This document shows, piece after piece, positions 1 to 8,782 of a stretch of 64,000 nucleotides of DNA. The translations under genes and the position numbers were made by a program. The notes under the pieces were generated by a model that saw only the letters and a program-made list of their open reading frames with translations, did no database searches and had not been told where the DNA came from. Within the stretch, counting starts at the first letter, position 1. The number at the start of each line of letters is the position of its first letter. Source of the DNA: Rhodococcoides fascians A25f (lineage in GTDB: Bacteria > Actinomycetota > Actinomycetes > Mycobacteriales > Mycobacteriaceae); contig NZ_CP049744.1 of assembly GCF_000760935.2 (NCBI RefSeq), positions 3,689,501-3,753,500 on the forward strand. Direction: 5' to 3'.

Positions 1-1160
1 CAGCGACCCGACATCCGCACACCAGCGGCGAGCAGGAGCACGAACACCGATCCCAGCCACCACTCGACGGCCGTGACGAACAACCTCAGAGTGGTGTACC
101 CGTACTGCTCCTCGTACAACGACATTCGATGCAGCGCCGACGCCACGATCACCATCGACAAGACACACAGCACGCCCAACAGGGCACGCAACGCAATCCG
201 GTCGCGCCGGGCGATGCGCTCGGCCTTGGTCACGGTGACTGCGATGACGAGCAAAGTCAGCACCGTCACCGCGAGCAACTGCCAGAAGCCCTGCCGCGCG
301 TACTCGGCGTTGGTCAGACCCTCGGTGGTCAGAACGTGCCCCTGGCCGCCGAACAGCGTCGGCACCTGGAAACCGACGAAGACGACGAACAGCGCCACCA
401 CCGCCCCCAGGGGAACCATCCACTCCCACAACTGCAGTGTTCGACGCGGCGACGGTGCGAGGCGATCGAACCGAGGCGGATGCAGGGCAACGTACGCCAC
501 GGCCAGCGCACCTGCTGCGGTGAGCACGAAGACGAGGGTGCGTCCGACGATCGATGCGGCGTCGAACTCGGGCGTCACCGCGCCCAGTGCATCCGCGAAC
601 CGCTTGTCGGCCGCACCGAACAACGCCGCGAACACGACGCAGAGCGCAACGGTCACGACGGCCACCATGCCGATCCGCACCGGCCGCGGCCCCTCCAGAT
701 CGATCGAACCGGCTCCGCGTCGGGTCCACCGAGCCACGCGCACCGGCAGAAACAACGGCAAGAGAGCGCCGAGTGCGATTCCCGTCCACGTCCAGGCACG
801 GGAGAGCGCCACCACCGCGACCACGATGGCAAGCGTCGTCGACATCGTCACGATCCACTCGGCCGCTCGCAGTGCAGACACACTCGCCAGTGCCAGCACT
901 CCTGCCACGCCGGCCCATTCCCACCGCGATAGCCTGCCGCTGCGTGCTGCAAGCACAACGACCACGAAGGTCACGGCAGTGATCAGCACACCGAACGTGT
1001 TGTCCACCAACGTCACGGCACCGATCAGTCCAGCAAGAGCCGACCCCATGAGCGCCGCACGAGGGGGCTGCGAATACCGCAGCACCGGCCAGGTGCGCGG
1101 CCCCCAGGGAAAGCGCCCGTGCTTCGTTCTCGGATGAATCGGAATGTCGATCGTGCTCAT
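1..1160 (-). CDS. DUF4153/DUF4173-like polytopic membrane protein (3' end outside window)
   Basis: The reverse strand is open from an ATG at 1160 to the window edge, about 386 residues, with no stop, so the C-terminus is missing. The product begins MSTIDIPIHP and is then dominated by alternating hydrophobic segments and short Arg-rich loops, giving roughly nine or more predicted membrane helices. Near the visible end it has a LYEEQYGYTTLRLF stretch, typical of the DUF4153/DUF4173 family. An AAGGGA sequence sits just upstream of the ATG. It is the last gene of a reverse-strand run whose upstream members are a sensor kinase and response regulator. The function of the family is unknown to me; envelope involvement is only an inference. 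The large forward-strand frames here are shadows. Confidence 0.8.
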   Translation of the reverse strand, partial: MSTIDIPIHPRTKHGRFPWGPRTWPVLRYSQPPRAALMGSALAGLIGAVTLVDNTFGVLITAVTFVVVVLAARSGRLSRWEWAGVAGVLALASVSALRAAEWIVTMSTTLAIVVAVVALSRAWTWTGIALGALLPLFLPVRVARWTRRGAGSIDLEGPRPVRIGMVAVVTVALCVVFAALFGAADKRFADALGAVTPEFDAASIVGRTLVFVLTAAGALAVAYVALHPPRFDRLAPSPRRTLQLWEWMVPLGAVVALFVVFVGFQVPTLFGGQGHVLTTEGLTNAEYARQGFWQLLAVTVLTLLVIAVTVTKAERIARRDRIALRALLGVLCVLSMVIVASALHRMSLYEEQYGYTTLRLFVTAVEWWLGSVFVLLLAAGVRMSGR

Positions 1161-1248
1161 GGCTCGTCCCTTTTCTGTGTTTCGGGCATGGAAGGTCGGC
1201 GGCTGCAGTCCGGAGACGAGCAGTCGCGGTTCGGATGGATCGAGAAAG

Positions 1249-2223
1249 TCAATGCTCGGGGATGGCCACTCTGATGTGGCAGCCGAACTCGCTGTCGAGA
1301 ACTTCGATGGTTCCACCGTGCAGTTCGGTGGCCCAGCGGGCGATGCCGAGGCCGAGACCTGTTCCGCCGTCGGTGGATCCGCCGCGAGTGAACCGATCGA
1401 ACACCGCATGGCGATCGGCGAGCGCAATACCGGGGCCCTGGTCGACGACGTCGAATGCATACGCTCCGACGATTCGATGGGCCCGCAGTGTCACGGTGCT
1501 CGAAGATGGGGAATGCCGCACGGCGTTGTCGACGAGGTTGGTGATCACCTGGGTCATGCGAGATCGGTCGGCCACGACGGTCGAATCGGCGGGCGAGACG
1601 ACGATCGACACTCGTTCACGGTGAACGGAGGTCGCATCCTCGAGGAATTGCCGCACCGCGAACTCCTCCGGGGCAATGGTGAGAACACCGCCCTCCACCC
1701 GCGACAGGTCGAGCAGTTCGCTGACCAGATCACCGAGTCTCTCGGTCTGACTCAGCGCCACCGACAGCGTTGTGGGATTCGCGTCGGTCACCCCGTCGAC
1801 CATGTTCTCGAGCACGGCCTGCAGGGCAGCGATGGGCGTCTTCAACTCGTGCGAGACGTTGCCGATCAGTTCACGGCGATACTTTTCTGCGGCTTCCAGA
1901 TCGTCTGCCATGGTGTTGAATGCGGTGGCGAGCTCTCCCACCTCGTCCCGCGAGGTGGCCCGCACGCGTTTCGAGTAGTCGCCACGCGCCATCGCCTTGG
2001 CCGCCGAGGTCATCTCGCGCAGCGGCGACGTCATTCCGTGCGCGACGAATTGTGTTGCGGCCAAGGAGACCACGAGCGCCGCGAGCAGTGTGTAGCGAAA
2101 TTGCCAACCCGCCCCGATCCAGAAGACGACACTGGCCAACACCAACACAGTGCCCACGACGAACGACACCTTGAGCTTGAACGAGCGCAAGGGATCCAGC
2201 GGGCGCGGCAGCACGCGCATCAT
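1249..2223 (-). CDS. Two-component sensor histidine kinase
   Basis: This 324-residue membrane kinase should autophosphorylate on histidine and pass phosphate to the adjacent OmpR-type regulator. Two hydrophobic segments near the N-terminus are separated by only a few residues, so the sensor loop is almost absent. A HAMP linker follows, then a HisKA box (NVSHELKTPIAALQ, phosphoacceptor His) and an HATPase domain with an N box (NLVDNAVRHS) and G boxes (DQGPGIA, GTGLGLGIA). The ATG at 2223 overlaps the regulator stop codon (ATGA), which decides the start and indicates translational coupling; the open frame upstream of it only reads through the regulator gene. The signal sensed cannot be read from the sequence. 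Confidence 0.9.
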   Translation of the reverse strand: MMRVLPRPLDPLRSFKLKVSFVVGTVLVLASVVFWIGAGWQFRYTLLAALVVSLAATQFVAHGMTSPLREMTSAAKAMARGDYSKRVRATSRDEVGELATAFNTMADDLEAAEKYRRELIGNVSHELKTPIAALQAVLENMVDGVTDANPTTLSVALSQTERLGDLVSELLDLSRVEGGVLTIAPEEFAVRQFLEDATSVHRERVSIVVSPADSTVVADRSRMTQVITNLVDNAVRHSPSSSTVTLRAHRIVGAYAFDVVDQGPGIALADRHAVFDRFTRGGSTDGGTGLGLGIARWATELHGGTIEVLDSEFGCHIRVAIPEH

Positions 2224-2894
2224 CGCGGCGACTCCACGGCATACCCGACACCGTGCACCGTACGAATGAGATCGCCACCGAGTTTGCGGCGCAATGCTTT
2301 CACGTGAGAGTCGACGGTTCGACTGCTCGCGGAATCGTCCCAGCCCCACAATTGCGACAGCAGGGTCTCGCGAGAGACCGCGGTACGAGGACGAGCAGCG
2401 AGATAAGCTAGGATGTCGAATTCCGTTCTGGTCAAATGGATGTCGCCGGATTCGTTGGACACGCGTCGTTCACGGTGATCGATCTGCAGGTCGCCGATAC
2501 GGACGGAGTGGGTCTCGGCGGTCGCCGATCGCTCGGCGCGGCGAATCAGCGCGTGCACGCGAGCGACCAACTCTCGCATGCTGAACGGCTTGCCCAGATA
2601 GTCGTCCGCGCCGACGCCCAGGCCGACGAGCATGTCGGTCTCGTCGGACTTGGCCGTCAGCATCAACACCGGCACCGGCCGTGACGCTTGAATGCGGCGG
2701 CACACCTCGAGCCCGTCGAAACCGGGCAGCATCAGGTCCAGAACCACGAGGTCGGGATCGAATCGCGCACAGGCCTCGACGGCGGCGGGCCCGTCGGCTG
2801 CGGTGACGACCTGGTACCCCTCGCCGCGGAGTCGCGCCGCTACGGCCTCGGAGATCGTGGGCTCGTCGTCCACGACGAGAACTGTGCGGCTCAT
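2220..2894 (-). CDS. OmpR/PhoB-family response regulator
   Basis: This 224-residue DNA-binding regulator has an N-terminal receiver domain (VLVVDDEPTISEA, phosphoacceptor Asp in LVVLDLMLPGFDG, conserved Lys in MLTAKSDE) and a C-terminal winged helix ending SRTVDSHVKALRRKLGG. The start is placed at the ATG at 2894, where MSRTVLVVDDEP matches the family; the longer open frame upstream is intergenic DNA. It is the first gene of a two-gene operon with the kinase, overlapping it by 4 bases. The target genes are unknown; the divergent siderophore-binding lipoprotein gene starts 165 bases away. Confidence 0.93.
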   Translation of the reverse strand: MSRTVLVVDDEPTISEAVAARLRGEGYQVVTAADGPAAVEACARFDPDLVVLDLMLPGFDGLEVCRRIQASRPVPVLMLTAKSDETDMLVGLGVGADDYLGKPFSMRELVARVHALIRRAERSATAETHSVRIGDLQIDHRERRVSNESGDIHLTRTEFDILAYLAARPRTAVSRETLLSQLWGWDDSASSRTVDSHVKALRRKLGGDLIRTVHGVGYAVESPR

Positions 2895-3006
2895 GAGAAC
2901 TGACCCTAGAGGGCGCAGATGGAGGAGTCCGTCGGGAAATGTGGAGGTTCGGTGAAGGTTCGAGCCGGACCGTCGGGTCGATCCCGAACTCGGCCGCACG
3001 TCCAAT

Positions 3007-3025
3007 TTAGGGTCGGCTATCCTTC
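3007..3025 (+). promoter_or_regulatory. Candidate IdeR/DtxR iron box
   Basis: The 19-mer TTAGGGTCGGCTATCCTTC matches the DtxR/IdeR consensus TTAGGTTAGGCTAACCTAA at 14 of 19 positions and lies 34 bases before the start of the siderophore-binding lipoprotein gene. A weaker related half (TTAGCCAACC) follows at about 3032. Iron-loaded IdeR would repress the gene here. This is a match by eye, not a scored search. Confidence 0.65.
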
Positions 3026-3059
3026 CGTTTGTTAGCCAACCCTCCCGAAAGGCGTCTCG

Positions 3060-4115
3060 ATGCACTTCCGACCACTACGTACGACTCTTGCGGTGTGCGC
3101 GATAGCGCTGACCACCGCAGGACTGCTCAGTGCTTGCTCGAACTCGAGTGACGAGGCGTCGCCTGCCGGAGGGGCGAACACGGGCTCCTCGTCCGACTCG
3201 TCCGCATTTCCGGTCACGATCGAGCACGCGTTCGGTGAGACCGTCGTTCCCGAGGAACCCACTCGCATCGTCGTGGCGGGGTACACCGAGCAGGACACCG
3301 TGCTGGCGCTCGGCGTCATACCCGTCGGCGTCACGGAGTGGTACGGCGAACAGCCGTACGCAACCTGGCCCTGGGCTCAGGCAGCGCTGGGCGACGCGCA
3401 GCCAGAAGTGCTCTCGAACGACGATGGATTCGAGACGGAGAAGATTGCCGCACTCGAGCCCGATCTGATCATCGCCACCAATGCCGGCCTGACGGCGGAC
3501 ACGTACAACACGCTCAGCGACATCGCACCGACGCTCGCGCAGTCCGACGCGTCGACCGCCTACTTCGAGCCATGGGACGTCCAGGCCGAGAAGATCGGAC
3601 GCGCACTGGGCCAGAAGACCGAGGTCGATGCGTTGATCGACGGAGTGAACCAGAAGTTCGCGGACGCCGCTGCCGCACACCCCGAGTTTGCCGGCAAGAA
3701 GGCGATCTTCTTGCAGAACGCGTTCTACGAGGGCAAGGCGATTGCGTACCAGGACGGACTGAGCACAGACTTTCTCACCAAGCTCGGATTCGCGATCCCC
3801 GACGACATCGACGCGTACGTTCCGGCCGACGGTAGCGCTCAGGCCAGTATTCCGCTGGAGAACCTGTCTGTACTGAACGTCGCCGACGTGTTGATCTGGG
3901 GAACCGAAGGGCCCGGCGACCGCGCCCAGTTGGAGAAAGAAGCGGTGTACAACGCACTGAAGCCGGTGCAGGACGGCAACCTGGTCTTCACCGACGGGGT
4001 GACGGCCGGTGCGATCTACTTCACCAGCGTGCTGAGCCTGCCGTACGTCATCGACAAGCTGACCCCAGCGCTGACCGAAGCACTCGGCGGAACGGCAGCG
4101 ACGATCACCAGCTGA
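3060..4115 (+). CDS. Iron-siderophore ABC transporter substrate-binding lipoprotein
   Basis: The 351-residue product is a periplasmic-type binding protein of the FepB/FecB (TroA-like) class that would capture ferric siderophores outside the membrane and hand them to a permease. It has a lipoprotein signal peptide with the lipobox LSAC near residue 26, a Ser/Gly-rich linker, the family motif PTRIVVAGYTEQDTVLALG, and two lobes including LEPDLIIATNAG. No permease or ATPase gene lies next to it, so its partners must be elsewhere. A candidate iron box immediately upstream predicts induction under iron limitation. The converging gene is a major-facilitator exporter. Confidence 0.9.
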   Translation: MHFRPLRTTLAVCAIALTTAGLLSACSNSSDEASPAGGANTGSSSDSSAFPVTIEHAFGETVVPEEPTRIVVAGYTEQDTVLALGVIPVGVTEWYGEQPYATWPWAQAALGDAQPEVLSNDDGFETEKIAALEPDLIIATNAGLTADTYNTLSDIAPTLAQSDASTAYFEPWDVQAEKIGRALGQKTEVDALIDGVNQKFADAAAAHPEFAGKKAIFLQNAFYEGKAIAYQDGLSTDFLTKLGFAIPDDIDAYVPADGSAQASIPLENLSVLNVADVLIWGTEGPGDRAQLEKEAVYNALKPVQDGNLVFTDGVTAGAIYFTSVLSLPYVIDKLTPALTEALGGTAATITS

Positions 4116-4129
4116 CAGGACCGGGCGGC

Positions 4130-5380
4130 CTACTGTGCGGCCGCGCGCTTGTCCATCCACTTGGCGGTGGCCAGCACACCGAGACCGGCCACCGCCAGGC
4201 CGGAGCCGACAGCGGCGGGTGCCGTGTAGCCGAAGCCGGCGGCGATCACGGCGCCACCGACTGCCGCACCGATGGCATTGGCCAGGTTGAATGCGGCGTG
4301 GTTCAGCGATGCGGCCAGCGTCTGGGCGTCCTCGGCCACGTCCATCAACCTCGTCTGCAGACCGGGAACCACCGAGGAGCCGGATGCGCCGATCAGAAAC
4401 ACCAGAAGCAGAGCAGTGATCGGATTGTGTGCCGCTGCCACGAACAGCGCCAGGAACACTGCAGTTGCGGCCAGCCCGACGAAGGTGCCCTTGAGCTGGT
4501 ACCGGTCTGCCAGCCAGCCACCGGCGTAGTTGCCGGCGACCATTCCGAGTCCATAGATCATCAGGGCGACCGGAACGAGCGCGCGAGCGAGACCGGCGAC
4601 ATCGGTCAACGTCGACGCGATGTAGGTGTACACCGCGAACATGCCACCGAATCCGACGATGCCCACGAACAGGGTCATCCACACCTGGCTGCGACGCAGT
4701 GCACCGAGCTCGGTGATGGGGCTGGTGGTCGGCATGGCGTCGAGTCGCGGCATCCACACAGCGAGCGCGGCGACGGTGAGGGCACCGATGACCGCCACGA
4801 GAGCGAACGCGCTGCGCCAACCCAGCGCCTGCCCGATCCAGGTTGCCACCGGTACGCCGACGACGTTGGCGACCGAGAGACCCATCATCACCATCGCGAC
4901 GGCTTTGGCTCGTTTACCTGGTTCGGCGAGGTGGGCAGCCACCAGCGCGGCCACTCCGAAGTACGCACCGTGCGGCAGGCCCGCGACGAATCGCGAGGCG
5001 ACGAGCTCGTTGAAACTGGGTGCGAATACCGTTCCGAGGTTGCCCAGAGTGAAGGCGACCATCAACACCAGCAGCAACATCCGCCGGGGAACGCGCGCAG
5101 CCAGGGCAGCGATGGTGGGCGCACCGACCACGACGCCGAGCGCGTAGGCAGAGATCATGTGGCCCGCGGAGGGCTCGGAGATCCCCATCGTGGTGGCGAT
5201 GTCCGGCAGCAAGCCCATCGACGCGAATTCCGTGGTGCCGATGCCGAAGCCGCCGATGGACAGGGCCAACATGGCGAGCCTGCGACGGGTCGAGTGCGGT
5301 CGATGACTGACGCTCAGACCACTCGAGACCTTGCCGCGCACAGCGCTGACTCGGGAAAGAGCGGAATCGGTGACAGTCAC
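4130..5380 (-). CDS. Major facilitator superfamily transporter (DHA1-like)
   Basis: This product of about 416 residues has twelve predicted helices and resembles AraJ/YdhP-type drug or sugar efflux permeases: MLALSIGGFGIGTTEFASMG in helix 1, PHGAYFGVAALVAAHL in helix 4, and a central loop near IGALTVAALAVWMPRLDA. I start it at the GTG at 5380 because GAAGG lies about ten bases upstream; an in-frame ATG at 5458 would add 26 residues without a recognisable binding site. It converges with the siderophore-binding lipoprotein gene, 14 bases away. Substrate is unknown; export of a siderophore or antibiotic is conceivable from context but not shown. Confidence 0.87.
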   Translation of the reverse strand: MTVTDSALSRVSAVRGKVSSGLSVSHRPHSTRRRLAMLALSIGGFGIGTTEFASMGLLPDIATTMGISEPSAGHMISAYALGVVVGAPTIAALAARVPRRMLLLVLMVAFTLGNLGTVFAPSFNELVASRFVAGLPHGAYFGVAALVAAHLAEPGKRAKAVAMVMMGLSVANVVGVPVATWIGQALGWRSAFALVAVIGALTVAALAVWMPRLDAMPTTSPITELGALRRSQVWMTLFVGIVGFGGMFAVYTYIASTLTDVAGLARALVPVALMIYGLGMVAGNYAGGWLADRYQLKGTFVGLAATAVFLALFVAAAHNPITALLLVFLIGASGSSVVPGLQTRLMDVAEDAQTLAASLNHAAFNLANAIGAAVGGAVIAAGFGYTAPAAVGSGLAVAGLGVLATAKWMDKRAAAQ

Positions 5381-5623
5381 AGCGGTACTACCTTCGTTTC
5401 GATCGTGGAATGGAGCAACAAGAACGGTGGCCGGCCGAATCGATTCAGCAGAGCGCAACCGAGTAAGAGAACAGCCAACCCGACCATTGTCTTCCCTCGG
5501 GCAACCTGTTTTCGAGTCGCAGCGCGGTGATTGTCCTCACCCGAGCATCTGCTCGAGTTCCACCGGCCGCCGCACCGAGCCCTTGTTCCTGTGACACGTC
5601 CGCACCCGCTAAGATCTTCGCCA

Positions 5624-5745
5624 GGTCATGAGTGCCAGCATCGAGCCCCGGCTTGCTGGCCGGCAACCCTCCAACCGCGGTGGGGTGCCCCGGGTGAACG
5701 ACCGGGCCGATCCGGCACGCCGAGTGCCGAATCGACAAGCGCGGG
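5624..5745 (+). ncRNA. SAM-IV riboswitch aptamer
   Basis: The leader of metY carries the conserved actinobacterial SAM-IV core: GGTCATGAGTGCCAGC, then CCCCGGCTTGCTGGCCGGCA, ACCCTCCAACCGCGGTGGG, and the closing CAAGCGCGGGT. The class binds S-adenosylmethionine and shuts down downstream sulfur-assimilation genes. Position and sequence agree with its usual location upstream of O-acetylhomoserine sulfhydrylase genes. Its 3' edge runs into a hairpin at 5743-5763 (GGGTCCGC paired with GCGGACCC), followed by the alternative stems described for 5771-5804. The 3' boundary is approximate. Confidence 0.88.
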
Positions 5746-5770
5746 TCCGCAGGCAGCGGACCCACTGAAT

Positions 5771-5804
5771 CTTCGGCCTCCTGGGGCCGAGGCCTGTCAG
5801 GAGG
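5771..5804 (+). promoter_or_regulatory. Mutually exclusive hairpins around the leader-peptide ribosome binding site
   Basis: Between the aptamer and the short Cys-rich reading frame, CTTCGGCC at 5771-5778 can pair with GGCCGAGG at 5785-5792. Alternatively CCTCCTG at 5777-5783 can pair perfectly with CAGGAGG at 5798-5804, which contains the Shine-Dalgarno AGGAGG at 5799-5804. The two pairings share bases and exclude each other, so this looks like an expression platform that exposes or hides the ribosome binding site. The pairings are seen in the sequence; their use in switching is inferred. Confidence 0.55.
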
Positions 5805-5811
5805 TTCTCGC

Positions 5812-5883
5812 ATGTGTTGCTGTACCGATACGCCCCGTAACGCTCGACTTCTCGAGCATCATTCGACATTCGATTCGTCTTAG
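5812..5883 (+). CDS. Cys-rich leader peptide upstream of metY
   Basis: A 23-codon reading frame starts with ATG at 5812, seven bases after a perfect AGGAGG, and ends with TAG at 5881-5883, 35 bases before metY. The peptide starts MCCCTDTPRN and contains three consecutive Cys codons (TGT TGC TGT). Poly-Cys short ORFs acting as cysteine-responsive attenuators are known in mycobacteria, so this is probably a regulatory leader peptide rather than a functional protein. No obvious intrinsic terminator is seen between it and metY, so the mechanism (ribosome stalling, coupling or Rho) is open. Confidence 0.65.
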   Translation: MCCCTDTPRNARLLEHHSTFDSS

Positions 5884-5918
5884 ACAGACTCGTTTCAGAA
5901 AACGGAGTATCACCAGCC

Positions 5919-7268
5919 ATGACCGATTCGACCCCCGACATCGTCGACGCCACCGGAGCACCCACCGAGGATCCGTTCACCGACCCGGCGGCCAACTGGA
6001 GTTTCGAGACCAAGCAGATCCACTCGGGTCAGACCCCGGACGGCGCTACCAACGCCCGTGCATTGCCGATCTACCAGACCACCTCGTACACGTTCGACAA
6101 CACCGATCACGCGGCCGCATTGTTCGGACTCGCAGAGCCGGGCAACATCTACACCCGCATCATCAACCCCACCCAGGACGTCGTGGAGCAGCGCATCGCC
6201 GCTCTCGAGGGTGGCGTCGCGGCGCTGTTGCTCGCGTCGGGTCAGGCGGCCGAGACGTTCGCGATTCTCAATCTCGCGGAGGCAGGCGACCACATCGTCT
6301 CGAGCCCGCGGCTGTACGGCGGCACGTACAACCTCTTCCACTACACGCTCCCCAAGCTGGGCATCACCGTCTCGTTCGTCGACGATCCCGATGATCTCGA
6401 GCAGTGGCGAGCCGCGATCACGCCGTCGACCAAGGCCTTCTACGGCGAGTCGATCTCCAACCCGAAGAACGACATTCTCGATATCCCCGGCATCTCGGCG
6501 GTGGCCCACGAGAACGGCATCCCGTTGATCGTGGACAACACGGTGGCGACGCCGTACCTGCTACAGCCGTTGAAGCACGGTGCCGACATCGTCGTGCATT
6601 CGGCGACCAAGTACCTGGGCGGGCACGGCACGGCGATCGCGGGCGTCATCGTCGACGGTGGCACCTTCGATTGGACGCAGGGCCGTCACCCCAACTTCAC
6701 CACCGCGGACCCGAGCTACCACGGTGTGGTCTTCGCAGATCTCGGCGCGCCTGCATTCGCATTGAAGGCACGCGTGCAGTTGCTGCGTGACATCGGTGCG
6801 GCGGTCTCCCCGTTCAACGCCTTCCTCATCAGCCAAGGTATCGAGACGTTGAGCCTCCGAATCGAGCGGCACGTGGCGAACGCACAGAAGGTGGCCGAGT
6901 TCCTCGCCGGCCGCGACGACGTCGTCTCGATCAACTACGCCGGACTCGAATCGTCGCCGTGGTACCGACGCGGCCAGGAGTTGTTGCCCAAGGGGCAGGG
7001 TGCGATCGTCGCATTCGAGTTGAAGGGCGGAGTGGACGCGGGCAAGAAGTTCGTCAACGCGCTCACACTGCACAGTCACGTCGCTAACATCGGAGACGTG
7101 CGCTCACTCGTCATCCATCCCGCGTCCACCACCCATTCCCAACTGACTCCCGAAGAGCAGTTGGCATCGGGAGTGACGCCGGGTCTGGTTCGTCTCGCCG
7201 TGGGAATCGAAGGAATCGACGACATCATCGCCGATCTCGAGGTCGGCTTCAGCGCGGCGGCATCTTGA
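5919..7268 (+). CDS. metY: O-acetylhomoserine sulfhydrylase (O-acetylhomoserine aminocarboxypropyltransferase)
   Basis: This 449-residue PLP enzyme makes homocysteine from O-acetyl-L-homoserine and sulfide in direct-sulfhydrylation methionine synthesis in the cytosol. It has the family start [20 protein letters not shown], the PLP-contacting region [14 protein letters not shown], and the Schiff-base lysine at about residue 231 in [12 protein letters not shown]. The length fits the MetY subgroup of Cys/Met metabolism enzymes. The ATG at 5919 has GGAG about eleven bases upstream. It lies downstream of a SAM-IV riboswitch and a Cys-rich leader peptide and overlaps metX, so both genes are probably repressed when SAM is plentiful. 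Confidence 0.96.
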   Translation: MTDSTPDIVDATGAPTEDPFTDPAANWSFETKQIHSGQTPDGATNARALPIYQTTSYTFDNTDHAAALFGLAEPGNIYTRIINPTQDVVEQRIAALEGGVAALLLASGQAAETFAILNLAEAGDHIVSSPRLYGGTYNLFHYTLPKLGITVSFVDDPDDLEQWRAAITPSTKAFYGESISNPKNDILDIPGISAVAHENGIPLIVDNTVATPYLLQPLKHGADIVVHSATKYLGGHGTAIAGVIVDGGTFDWTQGRHPNFTTADPSYHGVVFADLGAPAFALKARVQLLRDIGAAVSPFNAFLISQGIETLSLRIERHVANAQKVAEFLAGRDDVVSINYAGLESSPWYRRGQELLPKGQGAIVAFELKGGVDAGKKFVNALTLHSHVANIGDVRSLVIHPASTTHSQLTPEEQLASGVTPGLVRLAVGIEGIDDIIADLEVGFSAAAS

Positions 7269-8410
7269 GTCACAGCTGCGACACAGGCGTTCGTCCGGAG
7301 GCGGTTCTTCCGTCTCCGGACGGGCGGCTGGGCACCATCGACATCGGCGGTCTCGATCTCGAGAACGGCGCTCGCATCCCCCAGGTCACTGTGGCAGTGC
7401 AACGGTGGGGCGAACTCGCCACCGACCGCAGCAATGTCGTGCTCGTCGAACATGCCCTGACGGGCGATTCGCATGTGTCCGGCCCGCCGGATGCAGATCA
7501 TGCACTGCCCGGTTGGTGGAACGGAATGGTCGGACCCGGGCGCCCTATCGACACAGACGAGTGGTGCGTAGTGGCGACCAACGTGCTCGGCGGGTGCGGC
7601 GGCACCACCGGACCGAGCAGCATCTCGCCCGACGGCACACCGTACGGTTCGACGTTCCCCGAGATCTCCATCCGCGACCAGGTCGCCGCCGAGGCAGCCG
7701 TCGCCGACGCCCTGGGCATCGACCGCTTCGCCGCTGTCGTCGGCGGTTCGATGGGCGGCATGCGCACCCTGGAATGGATCGTCAGTCGCCCCGATCGAGT
7801 GGCAGCGGCACTGGTTCTGGCAGTCGGAGCCCGGGCAACAGCCGACCAGATCGGCACGCAGACAACGCAGATCGCCGCGATCAAGGCGGATCCGGGTTGG
7901 CTCGGCGGCAACTACCACGCCACCGGAACATCTCCGACGGCCGGACTGGGTATCGCACGACGCATTGCGCATCTGACGTATCGCACCGAGAGCGAACTCG
8001 ACATTCGGTTCGGCAACTCTGCGCAGAACGACGAGGATCCGTGGGCCGGCGGTCGCTACTCGGTACAGAGCTACCTCGAGCACCAGGCCGCAAAGCTGGT
8101 CAATCGATTCGACGCGGCGACGTATGTCCTACTCACCGAGGCAATGAACCGTCACGATGTGGGTCGTGGCCGCGGCGGTGTAGCCGAAGCTCTTGCGTCG
8201 GTACCGGTTCCGACCATCGTCGGCGGCGTCGATTCGGATCGTCTGTATCCACTGCGCTTGCAGAAGGAGATCGCTCGCGAACTCCCCCAGTGCCGTGGAC
8301 TCGAAGTGATCCAATCTCGCGACGGTCACGACGGCTTCCTGACCGAAGCCGACTCGGTGGCGAAACTGCTCGCCGAGACGATGGAACTCGCTCGCCTCGG
8401 ACGCCGCTGA
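7265..8410 (+). CDS. metX: Homoserine O-acetyltransferase
   Basis: The 381-residue product transfers acetyl from acetyl-CoA to L-homoserine, supplying the substrate of MetY. It has an alpha/beta hydrolase fold with [14 protein letters not shown] near residue 60, the nucleophile Ser at about residue 162 in [12 protein letters not shown], an Asp in [12 protein letters not shown] and the C-terminal His in SRDGHDGFL. Translation starts at a TTG whose bases overlap the metY stop (TTGA), so the two are translationally coupled; no nearer ATG or GTG fits the conserved N-terminus. A G+C hairpin follows the stop codon. Confidence 0.95.
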   Translation: MSHSCDTGVRPEAVLPSPDGRLGTIDIGGLDLENGARIPQVTVAVQRWGELATDRSNVVLVEHALTGDSHVSGPPDADHALPGWWNGMVGPGRPIDTDEWCVVATNVLGGCGGTTGPSSISPDGTPYGSTFPEISIRDQVAAEAAVADALGIDRFAAVVGGSMGGMRTLEWIVSRPDRVAAALVLAVGARATADQIGTQTTQIAAIKADPGWLGGNYHATGTSPTAGLGIARRIAHLTYRTESELDIRFGNSAQNDEDPWAGGRYSVQSYLEHQAAKLVNRFDAATYVLLTEAMNRHDVGRGRGGVAEALASVPVPTIVGGVDSDRLYPLRLQKEIARELPQCRGLEVIQSRDGHDGFLTEADSVAKLLAETMELARLGRR

Positions 8411-8418
8411 CACCGACG

Positions 8419-8442
8419 GGCCCTGGGCTCCCCCCCAGGGTC
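8419..8442 (+). terminator. Probable terminator after metX
   Basis: CCCTGGG at 8421-8427 and CCCAGGG at 8434-8440 form a G+C stem between the convergent metX and DUF3017 genes. There is no T-tract, so termination strength is uncertain. Confidence 0.5.
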
Positions 8443-8453
8443 CGCTCCTGGTA

Positions 8454-8771
8454 TCAGTCGGTGCCCAGTGGGTCGATCGACAGCGACAAGAACACGATCG
8501 CTCCGCCTACGCAGCCCAACGCGAGCACGTCGAATCCACGACTGCGCACGCTCAGGGTTCCGACCCGAGATTCGGGCAGGCACAATCGCAGCACCGCGGC
8601 CAGTAGCGCCGCACATCCGAAGATGAACGCGCCGCGCCGCCAGCGATCCGCCAGCACCAGAACCAGCGCGGCAAGCACGACGACCGACACCGCGACGATC
8701 GGTAGGTTACGCGCTACCGCTGCACGAAATCCCTGGTCGGATTCGGCTCGCGAATCCTCGGCGGCGTTCAT
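8454..8771 (-). CDS. DUF3017 small membrane protein
   Basis: This 105-residue protein has a hydrophilic N-terminus (MNAAEDSRAESDQG) and three hydrophobic segments, matching DUF3017 membrane proteins. These sit next to folD in many mycolic-acid actinobacteria (Rv3355c beside Rv3356c in M. tuberculosis). The ATG at 8771 lies 11 bases after the folD stop, so the two are likely cotranscribed. The longer frame running up to 9224 is a shadow of folD. The function is unknown. Confidence 0.85.
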   Translation of the reverse strand: MNAAEDSRAESDQGFRAAVARNLPIVAVSVVVLAALVLVLADRWRRGAFIFGCAALLAAVLRLCLPESRVGTLSVRSRGFDVLALGCVGGAIVFLSLSIDPLGTD

Positions 8772-8782
8772 CCTCGGATCGC

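Noticed and set aside
3075..4820. A 581-codon reverse frame across the siderophore-binding lipoprotein and exporter genes
   Set aside because: It is Arg/Gly-rich with no family motif, and overlaps two well-supported genes throughout.
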